Positions 35,622-45,172 of a stretch of 64,000 nucleotides of DNA are shown piece after piece. Below the pieces are notes generated by a model that saw only the letters and a list, made by a program, of their open reading frames with translations, was not told the origin of the DNA and made no database searches. This DNA comes from Lentisphaera marina (GTDB lineage: Bacteria > Verrucomicrobiota > Lentisphaeria > Lentisphaerales > Lentisphaeraceae): positions 1,984,001-2,048,000 of the forward strand of contig NZ_JAQZZL010000002.1 of NCBI RefSeq assembly GCF_028745505.1. The letters run 5' to 3'. The position numbers and the translations under genes were made by a program. Numbering within the stretch: position 1 is the first letter of the stretch; each line of letters opens with the position of its first letter.

Positions 35622-36213
35622 CTCTCTCTTTTGCTTTTCGTGTATCACAAAAACCGAAGTAGAAGATTTAAGTGAAAACGAATTACTTATCAAGCAGGAT
35701 AAGCTAAAAATCATCTACAACAAAACAAATGGCGGCCATATAGCCAAAGCCACTTTTGATGGTAAACATGCCTTCTATTATATCCAGGAGACTTTCCCTT
35801 ATCCAGCAAAAAACTTCCGCTCCAGCAAGAGTTCTAATATTGACGACGAGGAATCAATTGTTTCTCGCACTTTTCATCTAAGCCCTAAACTTAGCGTCAA
35901 TCGTTCGTTTGAACTCAAAGAAAATGCTCTCGAGTTAAACTGGCGTTTTAAAAACACTTCCCAAGAACTGATCTCTGGAAAATTCCAAGTAGACCTAAAA
36001 ATAGATAAAAATGCTAAAACTAGAGCCAATGAAAACGGCACAGAACTTACTCTAAGTAATGGTTTGAAACTCTTTTTTAATCACTCGGATGATTTGCGCT
36101 TAATAAACACAAAAAATGGTTTTACCTTTATCGATAAGCAAATACGTGAAATTAAACCTTCCCACAGGAACTCCGAAAAAATAAGCATATCTTTCTCGAA
36201 CACTAGCCATTAA
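35593..36213 (+). CDS. Hypothetical lipoprotein
   Basis: The 206-residue protein has a signal sequence with a lipobox ending FSC at residue 17, so it is predicted to be lipid-anchored. The rest is beta-rich (ELNWRFKNTSQELISGKFQV) and unrecognised. A GGAG site 7 bases upstream supports the start at 35593, inside the 3' end of nsrR. Position suggests cotranscription with the NO regulator, but no function can be assigned. Confidence 0.65.
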   Translation: MNKLWLTLFSSLFCFSCITKTEVEDLSENELLIKQDKLKIIYNKTNGGHIAKATFDGKHAFYYIQETFPYPAKNFRSSKSSNIDDEESIVSRTFHLSPKLSVNRSFELKENALELNWRFKNTSQELISGKFQVDLKIDKNAKTRANENGTELTLSNGLKLFFNHSDDLRLINTKNGFTFIDKQIREIKPSHRNSEKISISFSNTSH

Positions 36214-36215
36214 GC

Positions 36216-36554
36216 TTATTTTTTTTCTGCGGCTAACTCTGCACTACTTTTATTGATACCTATGGGAAACTGTTGATTGAGGCGAAATAACTCCAGACGT
36301 GATAATGTCTCGTCTGAGCATCCGATTACCATAAATTGACAATCGCGCTCCTCGCACATTTTAAACAAAAATTTAATGTAGCCAAAAGCGGCACTACACA
36401 AGGAACCTGCATTAAAGAGATCGAGAGTCATCTGCTCCCATTCCCCAAATGCATCAAAACCTACCGCAAGCTCTAATTGTAAAGCTTCAAGCTCCTGTAA
36501 GCCTAAATCACCCTCAAGCTGTATAAAAAAAATCTTGTTATCAACTAGTATCAT
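36216..36554 (-). CDS. STAS-domain protein (anti-sigma factor antagonist-like)
   Basis: The 112-residue protein has the alternating strand/helix pattern of a STAS domain: IFFIQLEGDLGLQELEALQL, then MTLDLFNAGSLCSAAFGYIK and FMVIGCSDETLSRLELFRL. The Ser that is phosphorylated in SpoIIAA-type proteins would be in the AGSLCSAAFG segment. It may belong to a partner-switching or transporter-linked signalling system, but no kinase is adjacent. It converges with the lipoprotein gene. Confidence 0.65.
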   Translation of the reverse strand: MILVDNKIFFIQLEGDLGLQELEALQLELAVGFDAFGEWEQMTLDLFNAGSLCSAAFGYIKFLFKMCEERDCQFMVIGCSDETLSRLELFRLNQQFPIGINKSSAELAAEKK

Positions 36555-36739
36555 GCTATCAAAAATCGCTTTGGTTTATATTATCTCCTTAACTGTATAC
36601 TTACGGATAAAAAAAAACAGGAAGCTTGTGTAACTTTAAGCTTATTTTTTACAAATTCGGTATTGTTCCATGTTGAAATAAACCACGTATGACACATATT
36701 TGAGCGCGACTTAATATGAATTAAATAAAGAGAAAAAAA

Positions 36740-37465
36740 ATGAGCAAATGCAAGTGCAGATTTATCTCATCTACCATAGGGATGAAAGTCCTTATGGCTG
36801 CTACGGGCCTCCTTCTCACAGGCTTCCTAGTAACACACCTTGCCGGTAACTTCCTGCTTCTCCCCACAATTGGTGGCCCTGAAGCCTTCAATGAATACGC
36901 CTACAAACTCACATCTTTGGGTCCCGTTCTTTGGGCTGCTGAGTTTGGCCTCCTCGCCCTTTTCGTGACTCACATTTTTTGCGCCATCCGCACGAAAATG
37001 ATCAGTTCTGCTGCACGTGGATCGGATTACGTCGTCCGTAAAACTCATGGCGAAAGTAACCTTTCATCACGTTTCATGGTTCACACTGGTGGCATTATCT
37101 TGGTTTTCTTAATTGTTCACCTCGTAACATTTAAGTTCGGCACTGAGCACGCTCTAGAGCCAACTGCTGCGGCTCCCGCAACACGCGACCTCTACAGAAC
37201 AGTTGTTGAACTATTCGCCAACAAACTTTACTCGGCTTACTATATTGCATCAATGGTACTTCTTGGTTTTCACCTTAAACACGGCTTCCAGAGTGCATTT
37301 CAAACACTTGGTCTCAACCACCCGCGTTACACACCATTAATCAAAAAAACATCTTTAGCTCTTGCTCTAATTTTTGCTATTGGTTATTCAATCTTCCCTA
37401 TCTACTTCGGTTTCATTAACCCCGTAGATTGTTCGTCAACACCATGCTGCCCAGGAGAACACTAG
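36740..37465 (+). CDS. sdhC: Succinate dehydrogenase/fumarate reductase cytochrome b subunit (B-type)
   Basis: This 241-residue membrane protein has five predicted helices and His residues for two haems ([46 protein letters not shown]). The length and single-subunit anchor match the B-type complex of Bacteroidetes and epsilonproteobacteria. It anchors SdhAB and passes electrons to menaquinone, in keeping with mqnE. The ribosome site is weak. sdhA starts 2 bases after its stop. Confidence 0.93.
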   Translation: MSKCKCRFISSTIGMKVLMAATGLLLTGFLVTHLAGNFLLLPTIGGPEAFNEYAYKLTSLGPVLWAAEFGLLALFVTHIFCAIRTKMISSAARGSDYVVRKTHGESNLSSRFMVHTGGIILVFLIVHLVTFKFGTEHALEPTAAAPATRDLYRTVVELFANKLYSAYYIASMVLLGFHLKHGFQSAFQTLGLNHPRYTPLIKKTSLALALIFAIGYSIFPIYFGFINPVDCSSTPCCPGEH

Positions 37466-37466
37466 T

Positions 37467-39401
37467 ATGAAACTCAACGGAAATGTCCCTGAAGGCGACC
37501 TAAAGACACTTTGGGAACAACACAAATTCAACATGAAGCTGGTCAACCCAGCTAACCGCCGTAAATTCAAAGCAATTGTGGTTGGCTCTGGCCTTGCTGG
37601 TTCATCTGCAGCGGCATCACTCGCAGAAATGGGCTATAACGTTGATTGCTTCTGTATTCAAGACAGCCCACGTCGCGCTCACTCAATTGCTGCACAGGGT
37701 GGAATCAACTCTTCGAAATCATACCCCAATGATGGCGACAGTGTTCACAGACTTTTCTACGACACAGTAAAAGGTGGCGACTACCGTGCTCGAGAAGCTA
37801 ACGTTCACCGTCTAGCAGAAGTCTCTGGTAACATAATTAACCAATGCGTTGCACAAGGTGTTCCATTTGCTCGCGAATACTCAGGCTACCTCGCCAACCG
37901 TTCATTCGGTGGTGCTCAGGTTTCACGTACTTTTTACGCTAAAGGCCAAACTGGCCAACAGCTTCTCCTCGGTGCTTACAGTGCATTAAGCCGTCAAATC
38001 AAATCTGGCCAAGTTACTATGCACACTAGGACAGAGATGCTTGACCTCGTTATGGTTGACGGAAAAGCTAAAGGTATTATAACTCGTAATCTACACTCAG
38101 GTAGCATTGATCGTCACGCTGCTGACGTGGTTCTATTATGCACTGGTGGATATGGTAATGTTTTCTTCCTTTCTACGAACGCAATGGGCTCAAACGTAAC
38201 AGCAGCATGGCGTGCACACAAACGTGGCGCATACTTCGCTAACCCATGTTACACTCAAATCCACCCAACTTGTATTCCTGTACACGGTGAGAATCAATCC
38301 AAACTCACTTTGATGTCCGAATCACTACGTAACGATGGTCGCGTTTGGGTTCCACGTAAAAAAGAAGATGTAGAAGCCATTCGTAAAGGCACAAAAACTG
38401 CCAAAGATATTGCTGATGCTGATCGTTACTATTATCTAGAAGAACGCTACCCTGCTTTCGGCAACCTTGTTCCACGTGATGTAGCATCTCGCGGTGCAAA
38501 ACTCGAATGTGACAACGGCCTTGGCGTGAACGAAACTGGCGAAGCCGTATTCCTTGACTTCAGTGCTGCAATTGAACGTGACGGTTACGAAGCTATTAAA
38601 GCTCGTTATGGTAACCTCTTTGATATGTATCAGTGTATTACAGCTGACTCACCTTACGACGTACCAATGAAAATTTACCCAGCTATTCACTACACAATGG
38701 GCGGACTATGGGTTGACTACAATCTCATGTCTAACCTCGAAGGCCTCTTCGTTCTCGGCGAAGCCAACTTCTCAGATCATGGTGCTAACCGTCTTGGCGC
38801 ATCTGCACTCATGCAGGGACTTTCAGATGGTTACTTCGTAGCTCCTTACACAGTATCTAACTACCTCGGTTCCAACAAGCAAGAAAAAGTTAGCACTGAC
38901 ATGCCTGAGTTCGAAGCTGCTGAAAAAGCGGTAAAAGAAACTAATCAAAAACTTCTCGATATTAATGGTAAGCAATCAGTGGATGACATCCACAAGCGCC
39001 TTGGTAAAATGATGTGGGAATACTGTGGTATGGCTCGTAACAAAGCTGGCCTCGAAAAACTAGTTAAAGATACCTCAGAACTTCGCAAAGAATTTTGGTC
39101 CGATGTTTCAGTTGTTGGCGAAAATGCTGATTTAAATATCACACTAGAAAAAGCTGGTCGTGTAGCTGACTTCCTTGAACTCGGTGAACTCATGGGTCGC
39201 GATGCTCTTGCTCGTGAAGAATCTTGTGGCGGTCACTTCCGTGAAGAATCTCAGACTGAAGATAATGAAGCCAAGCGTGACGATGAAAACTTCCAGCACG
39301 TAGCTGCTTGGGAATTTAAGGGAGCCGACAATGAACCTGAACGACACATTGAAGAACTCGAATTCAAACACTGCATACCATCACAAAGGAGTTATAAATA
39401 A
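37467..39401 (+). CDS. sdhA: Succinate dehydrogenase/fumarate reductase flavoprotein subunit
   Basis: The 644-residue protein has the FAD-binding [20 protein letters not shown], the FAD-linking His context [13 protein letters not shown], the active-site [12 protein letters not shown] region and [20 protein letters not shown]. It oxidises succinate (or reduces fumarate) at the cytoplasmic face. The upstream gene supplies an AGGAGAA ribosome site, and the stop overlaps the ATG of sdhB by one base. Confidence 0.97.
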   Translation: MKLNGNVPEGDLKTLWEQHKFNMKLVNPANRRKFKAIVVGSGLAGSSAAASLAEMGYNVDCFCIQDSPRRAHSIAAQGGINSSKSYPNDGDSVHRLFYDTVKGGDYRAREANVHRLAEVSGNIINQCVAQGVPFAREYSGYLANRSFGGAQVSRTFYAKGQTGQQLLLGAYSALSRQIKSGQVTMHTRTEMLDLVMVDGKAKGIITRNLHSGSIDRHAADVVLLCTGGYGNVFFLSTNAMGSNVTAAWRAHKRGAYFANPCYTQIHPTCIPVHGENQSKLTLMSESLRNDGRVWVPRKKEDVEAIRKGTKTAKDIADADRYYYLEERYPAFGNLVPRDVASRGAKLECDNGLGVNETGEAVFLDFSAAIERDGYEAIKARYGNLFDMYQCITADSPYDVPMKIYPAIHYTMGGLWVDYNLMSNLEGLFVLGEANFSDHGANRLGASALMQGLSDGYFVAPYTVSNYLGSNKQEKVSTDMPEFEAAEKAVKETNQKLLDINGKQSVDDIHKRLGKMMWEYCGMARNKAGLEKLVKDTSELRKEFWSDVSVVGENADLNITLEKAGRVADFLELGELMGRDALAREESCGGHFREESQTEDNEAKRDDENFQHVAAWEFKGADNEPERHIEELEFKHCIPSQRSYK

Positions 39402-40171
39402 TGAGCTCTAACGGAAAACTACTCAAGCTTACTCTTAAAATCTGGCGTCAAAAATCTCGCTCAGAGAAAGGTTTCATCGAAACTCACGAAATGGAAGGTA
39501 TTTCAACCGAAATTTCTTTCCTAGAAATGCTCGATACACTCAACGACCAACTAGAACGCAGCGGTAAAGCTCCCGTTGTATTTGATCACGACTGTCGCGA
39601 AGGTATTTGCGGTATGTGCTCGCTCTATATCAATGGTCAGCCCCACGGTCCTGCTAAAGCAACAACAACTTGTCAGCTTCACATGCGTGAGTTTAGCGAT
39701 GGCGAGACTATCTTCATTGAGCCTTGGCGTTCAGCTGCCTTCCCAGTTGTTCGTGACTTAAGAGTTGATCGCTCTTCTTTTGACCGCATCATCCAATCTG
39801 GTGGGTATACTTCCATCAAAACTGGCTCAGCTCCTGATGCTCACGCGATACCCGTACCTAAAGAGAATGCGGATCTCGCAATGGACGCAGCTACTTGCAT
39901 CGGCTGTGGCGCTTGTGTAGCAGCTTGTAAGAACGCTTCAGCAAGCCTCTTTACTTCTGCTAAAGTATCACAGCTAGCTCTTCTCCCACAAGGACAAGTT
40001 GAACGTACAGAGCGCGCCCTCAACATGGTAGCTCAAATGGATGAAGAAGGTTTTGGTCACTGCACAAACGAAAGTGAGTGTGAAGCGGCCTGCCCTAAAG
40101 AAATTTCAGTTGAAAATATTGCTCGCATGAACCGCGAGTACTTAAGAGCTTCTGCTATTTCTCGTAAGTAA
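39401..40171 (+). CDS. sdhB: Succinate dehydrogenase/fumarate reductase iron-sulphur subunit
   Basis: The 256-residue protein carries three clusters: the plant-type 2Fe-2S motif [16 protein letters not shown], the [15 protein letters not shown] motif and [13 protein letters not shown]. It links the flavoprotein to the haem subunit. It is the last gene of the sdhCAB operon, and a terminator follows within 25 bases. Confidence 0.97.
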   Translation: MSSNGKLLKLTLKIWRQKSRSEKGFIETHEMEGISTEISFLEMLDTLNDQLERSGKAPVVFDHDCREGICGMCSLYINGQPHGPAKATTTCQLHMREFSDGETIFIEPWRSAAFPVVRDLRVDRSSFDRIIQSGGYTSIKTGSAPDAHAIPVPKENADLAMDAATCIGCGACVAACKNASASLFTSAKVSQLALLPQGQVERTERALNMVAQMDEEGFGHCTNESECEAACPKEISVENIARMNREYLRASAISRK

Positions 40172-40191
40172 AACTTACTTTTACTTCATTA

Positions 40192-40224
40192 AAAAAATCC
40201 TCGGTTTTTACCGGGGATTTTTTT
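40192..40224 (+). terminator. Terminator of the sdhCAB operon
   Basis: AAAAATCC-t-CGG pairs with CCG-g-GGATTTTT around a short T-rich loop, ending in a T run on the plus strand. Confidence 0.85.
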
Positions 40225-40344
40225 ATCATAATTACTACCCCTATTAAATCTCTAAATCTAACGGCTTAAAGCTACCTAGAGTTGCCCGCCTCCAACCAAG
40301 CCCTCCCATATTCGACACGGTAGAGACTTCTGACACACCAACAA

Positions 40345-40379
40345 AAAAGGCTTGAAGCAACAATCACTTCAAGCCTTTT
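40345..40379 (-). terminator. Bidirectional terminator below the 614-residue membrane protein gene
   Basis: A perfect 13-bp stem (AAAAGGCTTGAAG with CTTCAAGCCTTTT) encloses a 9-nt loop. The minus-strand reading ends in TTTTTTG and lies about 20 bases after the stop at 40402. The 120 bases between this and the sdh terminator hold no supported gene. Confidence 0.8.
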
Positions 40380-40401
40380 AACAAATCAAAACTTTCTTAG
40401 C

Positions 40402-42246
40402 TTAACGACCGAAAAGTCCTTTAAGCTTGTCATCAAGTTTTTCTTTGGCTTTCTCAATTTTCTCGTCAGCTTTCTTGCGAACTTTTTCTTCAGCCTTCTT
40501 TTTCTCAGCATCAATTTTCTGCTTAGCTAACTTTTTACCCGACTCCACAAGCGCCTTTTGAACTCGCTCCATTAAGCGATCGTAATCAATCTTAAGCTTT
40601 GGCTTATCCCACGACCCCAAGAACTCACCTTGAACATCTAATGACTCCATCGCATTGAGAACCATTTCAGCATCTTTTTCTTCTAAACCTAAAATCTTTT
40701 TACCAGGTCGAACATCGACATTCAGGTTTCTCAATTTAAGTAAAAAAGGAAGCTTCATTTGCTTAGCTGAAAAAGTTCCATCTAAATCAAAACTCATATC
40801 ACCATCGCGAAGAACTGCCGCTGTATCTTCACCAAAATCAATATCTTCTTTTCTTTTCAAATCGCTCACTTTCACCATCAGCGTACTATCCGCATTTAAC
40901 TCATGTACATTTAGTGTTGACTTAGCAGAAATATTTTTCCCATCCGTTAAATCAACTAATACTGGTTGCCCGATAATTACTGGGTGACTGCTAATATCAG
41001 AAACCTCTAAAGTGTAAGATCTTGAAGCTGATTTAATATTGCTAACACTCGTTTGCTTAATATGCCAAGCAGCCGAATTTTGATAGAGTTCTCTCGCTCT
41101 TAAATTGAGAAAACCTAACTTCTCAGCTTGTTCACGAAGATCTTCTTTAGTACTTTTCACAGGTTTATTCTCGGCTTTGGCTTGAGCATCCTGTTCTTGC
41201 TTAGCAAGGTAATCTTTTATTTTGTCGTAGTATTCTCTGTACTGACCTGCTTTATCCAAGTACTCATTAATGTCAAATTCACCTTCTTTATCCGTAGATT
41301 TTTCTTCAGGCTCTTTAGTCTCTTTTTCAGAACTAGAATCATAATCTTTACCTGGCGATTTACGCACAACACCAAACTCAACTGTATCAACTTTTAGCAG
41401 CTCAACCACCGCACGACTACGAAGTAAATCTGACATCTGAACATCTAGTGAGACATCTTGAATTTGAACACTATTTTTTGACAGGTCTGAACTATCGGTA
41501 AACTCTAAGCCTTTCATATTCAAACTGCCTTGTCCCATAGAGAAGTGTAATTCATTGATATTAACTTCCGCACCATTTGCACGAGTCAACTGTTTCTCGA
41601 GCTGAGACTTCATAATACTTTCCAGTAAGAAAAACTCCGCCACCAAGACAATGACTGCAGTAAAAATAATAAGCCCTAGGCCCATTGGACGGAAGAGTGG
41701 ATGTTTTTTATCTTCTTGATCTTCTTTGCTGGGAAGCTTGCCTCCAAAGGCAATAAACAAAAGTGCTTTAACCCAAAACTTTTCATTGAGCTCCTGCATT
41801 TTGTCACTGCCTTCGAGCTTGAACATGCGTTCACGGAGCGACACAACTGTTTTACCTAAAAATAAACCAATTGCACCACCAGCTATTATACCCAATGGAA
41901 CACCGCCTACTAAGCAGTAACTATCTAAACCTACCCAAGCAACAACTGCCGTATTATGCAAACTAGTAAACAGGCCTTGAAGGCTGGAGATTAATACATA
42001 ACCAATTTCGAAGGTAAGAGGCGACAAGCCATAGCAAGCCAAAGTCCCTACCAACAAGCCCATAAGCATAAAACCAAAATTTGCATTCAGTAATAACACC
42101 AAAAACAGCATAAGGAATTGCGCCAAATTAAACCCTGGGATTAAACCCCACATCATACCGAGCATAAAGCCCAAAGTGATTTCACGAGTCGTGGCTCCGC
42201 CTCGTAAAATCTTTCCTATCTTCCTTAATAATTTTAAAGTAAACAT
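40402..42246 (-). CDS. Fused TIGR03546/TIGR03545-like membrane protein
   Basis: The 614-residue protein appears to fuse a pair of usually separate genes. Residues 1-160 form a hydrophobic domain of the DUF2062/TIGR03546 kind (TTREITLGFMLGMMWGLIPG). After a linker comes another membrane helix (about residues 190-212) and an AsmA-like periplasmic region with NINELHFSMGQGSLNMKGLE, as in TIGR03545. A Lys/Glu-rich coiled tail ends the protein. The two families occur as a two-gene unit in bacteria with outer membranes, with unknown function; an envelope lipid or transport role is only a guess. Family assignment is from memory of the motifs. Confidence 0.65.
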   Translation of the reverse strand: MFTLKLLRKIGKILRGGATTREITLGFMLGMMWGLIPGFNLAQFLMLFLVLLLNANFGFMLMGLLVGTLACYGLSPLTFEIGYVLISSLQGLFTSLHNTAVVAWVGLDSYCLVGGVPLGIIAGGAIGLFLGKTVVSLRERMFKLEGSDKMQELNEKFWVKALLFIAFGGKLPSKEDQEDKKHPLFRPMGLGLIIFTAVIVLVAEFFLLESIMKSQLEKQLTRANGAEVNINELHFSMGQGSLNMKGLEFTDSSDLSKNSVQIQDVSLDVQMSDLLRSRAVVELLKVDTVEFGVVRKSPGKDYDSSSEKETKEPEEKSTDKEGEFDINEYLDKAGQYREYYDKIKDYLAKQEQDAQAKAENKPVKSTKEDLREQAEKLGFLNLRARELYQNSAAWHIKQTSVSNIKSASRSYTLEVSDISSHPVIIGQPVLVDLTDGKNISAKSTLNVHELNADSTLMVKVSDLKRKEDIDFGEDTAAVLRDGDMSFDLDGTFSAKQMKLPFLLKLRNLNVDVRPGKKILGLEEKDAEMVLNAMESLDVQGEFLGSWDKPKLKIDYDRLMERVQKALVESGKKLAKQKIDAEKKKAEEKVRKKADEKIEKAKEKLDDKLKGLFGR

Positions 42247-42261
42247 CTTCCTATCCTTTTT

Positions 42262-43464
42262 TTATGTATCACTTTTTGGTAAAGTTTCTAAAATTCTTAA
42301 ATAACTCTCATAACGACGATCGTAAATTTTTTCATCATCCACAGCATCTATGACCATGCAACCTAATTCGTGAACGTGCTGACAATTATTAAATTTACAA
42401 CTATCAAGCCCTTCGAATTCGGGAAAATAAAATTTTAATTCTTCCTTACTGATTTCCATTAAATTAAACTCTCTGAAACCAGGCGTGTCAATTATATAGA
42501 GATCATCATCCTCTAAATAATGAAAGATTGACATCACAGTCGTATGCCTTCCTCGTCCCCTCGCCTTCTCTCTAGTTTCTTGTGTTTTTATATCGAGATC
42601 GGGGCTAATCGCATTAAGCAGAGAAGATTTACCCACTCCACTAGTCCCAACAAACACTGATTTGTGTCCCTTTAAGAATTTCTTTAAATCGTCAATCCCT
42701 TGATTATCATGCGCCGATACTTCAAAGATATTTACACCCAGATTTCGGTAGTAATCCAACTCCTTTAAGACCTGCTCTTTGTCATCGACTTCTAAATCCA
42801 TCTTATTGAGGCACAAAACAAAATCCGCACCACTTTGACGTGCTCCAATGAGAACTCGATCGATAAAAAAGGGATTAAAGATGGGACTATCTAAAGACGA
42901 CACCATACAGACATAATCGATATTCACGGCAATAACACGTTCGATCTTAGGACGTAAAGGGTCGGGGCGTGAGAAAATACTTTTACGCTTCGCGATACGC
43001 TCAACTAAAGCACTGCCATCGTCTTTCATCGAGTAAAAAACCTCTTCCCCCACCGATACACCAGTCTTCTGCAACATGGCTAATTCTGATTTTAAAAAGA
43101 AGGTGATCTCTCCATGCGAACCACGCAAAATTCCGCCTCCGCGAGAAATACTTTTCACCACACCTTCGAATAATTCGCGATCACTTTCTTTTTCTAGGGT
43201 ATTCATCGAGTCGGCTAATTCCATCGCCTTACGCGTCCAATCCTCTAAGACATCGGGCTTTTGTTTCGCCATCCTCGAGGCTTTTTTTCCTGAATGATCT
43301 CTTCCGCGTTCTAAATTGCGTTTCCAGTCCCCACGATCACTGCCTTTCATCTTGTGCGCTTTACGCAAACGAGCCGCGGAACTAAGGATTTCCATTTTTT
43401 GTTCTTCGCTTAAATTCTCAAAGCGTTCGAGGTGACTTTTTTTTTGCTTTTTCTTCTTTGCCAT
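42262..43464 (-). CDS. rsgA: Ribosome small subunit-dependent GTPase A
   Basis: The 400-residue protein has a basic N-terminal extension of about 100 residues, an OB-fold segment (VVKSISRGGGILRGSHG), and a circularly permuted GTPase with LCLNKMDL (G4), FVGTSGVGKSSLLNAI (G1), the switch region RGRHTTVMS and IDTPGFREF (G3). The C-terminal zinc motif CKFNNCQHVHELGC is complete. RsgA checks 30S subunit maturation. The long basic N-terminus exceeds the family's usual length. Confidence 0.94.
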   Translation of the reverse strand: MAKKKKQKKSHLERFENLSEEQKMEILSSAARLRKAHKMKGSDRGDWKRNLERGRDHSGKKASRMAKQKPDVLEDWTRKAMELADSMNTLEKESDRELFEGVVKSISRGGGILRGSHGEITFFLKSELAMLQKTGVSVGEEVFYSMKDDGSALVERIAKRKSIFSRPDPLRPKIERVIAVNIDYVCMVSSLDSPIFNPFFIDRVLIGARQSGADFVLCLNKMDLEVDDKEQVLKELDYYRNLGVNIFEVSAHDNQGIDDLKKFLKGHKSVFVGTSGVGKSSLLNAISPDLDIKTQETREKARGRGRHTTVMSIFHYLEDDDLYIIDTPGFREFNLMEISKEELKFYFPEFEGLDSCKFNNCQHVHELGCMVIDAVDDEKIYDRRYESYLRILETLPKSDT

Positions 43465-43530
43465 ATTTTTCTTTTGGAATTAATTATGATTTAAAATAAA
43501 TTACTTAATTTCAAACTCAAGGAGATTAAC

Positions 43531-44244
43531 ATGATCTTTGCACCTTTAGCTGTTTTCGCTTTTGATATGACTTACATATTATTTTTCTTTTTGCCCGCCT
43601 TAGCGCTATCTCTTTTTGCGTCTTGGCATACAAAATCAACCTTTAATCGCTACAAAGAAGTTCCTGGCAGCAAAGGCTTAACTGGGGCTCAAGCGGCCAA
43701 TGAAATGTTACAAAGAAATGGCGTTCACGATTGTACTATTGAAATAACCCAAGGTTTTCTTTCTGATCACTATGACCCCAGAGTCAAAACCTTGCGCCTT
43801 TCTCCCGATGTCTATAATGGTCGATCACTATCTGCCATTGGAGTCGCTTGCCATGAAGCCGGCCATGCTCTACAACACGCACAATCTTATGCTTTTTTAA
43901 ACATGCGCTCAGCTATGTGCCCCTTAGTTGGCATTGGCAACCAAGTTGGTAACATTTGCTTAATTGCTGGATTGTTCCTAAGTTCACGACCCTTTATGCT
44001 AATCGGAATTTTAGGCTTAGCTCTAGCTTTTCTCTTCACTGTAATCACTCTTCCAGTCGAATGGGATGCCTCTGCTCGTGCAAAAAAGGCAATGATGACT
44101 GCAGGCCTTCTTGCTCCTCGCGAAGTGGATGGTGCCGGCAAAGTCCTCAATGCTGCTTTCTTAACCTATTTAGCTTCTGCGATTTCCGCACTCATGACCT
44201 TGATTTATTACGTCATGCGATATATGGGCTCCAGAGACGAGTAA
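43531..44244 (+). CDS. YugP-like neutral zinc metallopeptidase
   Basis: The 237-residue protein has an N-terminal membrane helix, the zinc motif HEAGHALQHA in GVACHEAGHALQHAQSYAFL, two central membrane helices, and a C-terminal helix. This layout and the sequence STFNRYKEVPGSKGLTGAQA match the DUF zinc metallopeptidase family typified by Bacillus YugP. Substrates are unknown. A good AAGGAG ribosome site precedes the ATG. Confidence 0.88.
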   Translation: MIFAPLAVFAFDMTYILFFFLPALALSLFASWHTKSTFNRYKEVPGSKGLTGAQAANEMLQRNGVHDCTIEITQGFLSDHYDPRVKTLRLSPDVYNGRSLSAIGVACHEAGHALQHAQSYAFLNMRSAMCPLVGIGNQVGNICLIAGLFLSSRPFMLIGILGLALAFLFTVITLPVEWDASARAKKAMMTAGLLAPREVDGAGKVLNAAFLTYLASAISALMTLIYYVMRYMGSRDE

Positions 44245-44309
44245 AATTTCTTGCTCTGCCGTGAAATAAAGGCAAGTTCTCGTATAGTGTGCGATGATAA
44301 AATTATAAT

Positions 44310-45170
44310 TTGGATCGCACTTTGAACCCAGACAAACAACACACAATTGAAAAGTCCGTTTCCTTCACGGGGATTTCCCTGCATACAGGGCACCGTGCTA
44401 GACTCACTTTCAAAGCGGCACCCGCCAACACAGGCATAATCTTCCGTCGTATGGATCTACCTGGACAGCCAGGAGTTCTTGCCGTTGGCACCAATGCAAC
44501 AGACGTGGAACGTGCTACAACTTTAAAAGATGGCGATGCCGTCGTCCATACTGTTGAACACGTCTTAGCAGCCCTCATGAGTAGAGGCATAGACAACGTC
44601 TTTGTCGAAATGGATAGACCAGAGCCTCCCATTGCAGATGGTAGCTCATTACCTTTTTTAAAGATCTTAAAAGAAGCTGGCACCGTAGAACAGGATGCTG
44701 AACGTGAGTACTTTACGGTTGACGAAGTTCAAACCTTAGAAATGGATCACGCTCTTATCACGGTAGTTCCTGACGATAAATTCCGAATTTCATGCACGGT
44801 GAAATACGATCAATCCGTCTTAGACACTCAATACCTCAGTATGGAAGTCACACAAGATTCATTTGAAAAAGACTTGTCTGAAGCAAGAACTTTCTGCTCT
44901 TACTTTGAGCTCGAATACCTCATGAACGCCGGCCTCATTAAAGGTGGCAGCCTCGATAATGCTACTGTCATTCACGGCGGAACAATTTACTCCAAAGATG
45001 GCCTGCGTTATGACGACGAATTCGTTCGTCACAAAATGCTCGACATCGTCGGAGACTTTTCTTTACTCGGCAAGCCCTTAAAGGCTCACATCATTGCCGT
45101 AAAACCTGGCCACCCATCCAACGTGACCATGGTTCAAAAAATGCTTAAACTTACATCAGGATCAAAATAA
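44310..45170 (+). CDS. lpxC: UDP-3-O-acyl-N-acetylglucosamine deacetylase
   Basis: This 286-residue zinc enzyme commits UDP-GlcNAc to lipid A. It shows VSFTGISLHTGHRARLTF, the zinc His motif VHTVEHVLAAL, PPIADGSSLPF and the HKMLDIVGDFSLLG motif with the other zinc ligands. The frame has a stop at 44298 and no ATG before the conserved start, so the start codon must be TTG (44310 or 44322). No Shine-Dalgarno sequence is visible, and a TATAAT touches the start. Low translation could limit this key step, as LpxC is tightly controlled elsewhere. The hotdog gene follows after 2 bases. Confidence 0.93.
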   Translation: MDRTLNPDKQHTIEKSVSFTGISLHTGHRARLTFKAAPANTGIIFRRMDLPGQPGVLAVGTNATDVERATTLKDGDAVVHTVEHVLAALMSRGIDNVFVEMDRPEPPIADGSSLPFLKILKEAGTVEQDAEREYFTVDEVQTLEMDHALITVVPDDKFRISCTVKYDQSVLDTQYLSMEVTQDSFEKDLSEARTFCSYFELEYLMNAGLIKGGSLDNATVIHGGTIYSKDGLRYDDEFVRHKMLDIVGDFSLLGKPLKAHIIAVKPGHPSNVTMVQKMLKLTSGSK

Positions 45171-45172
45171 AC

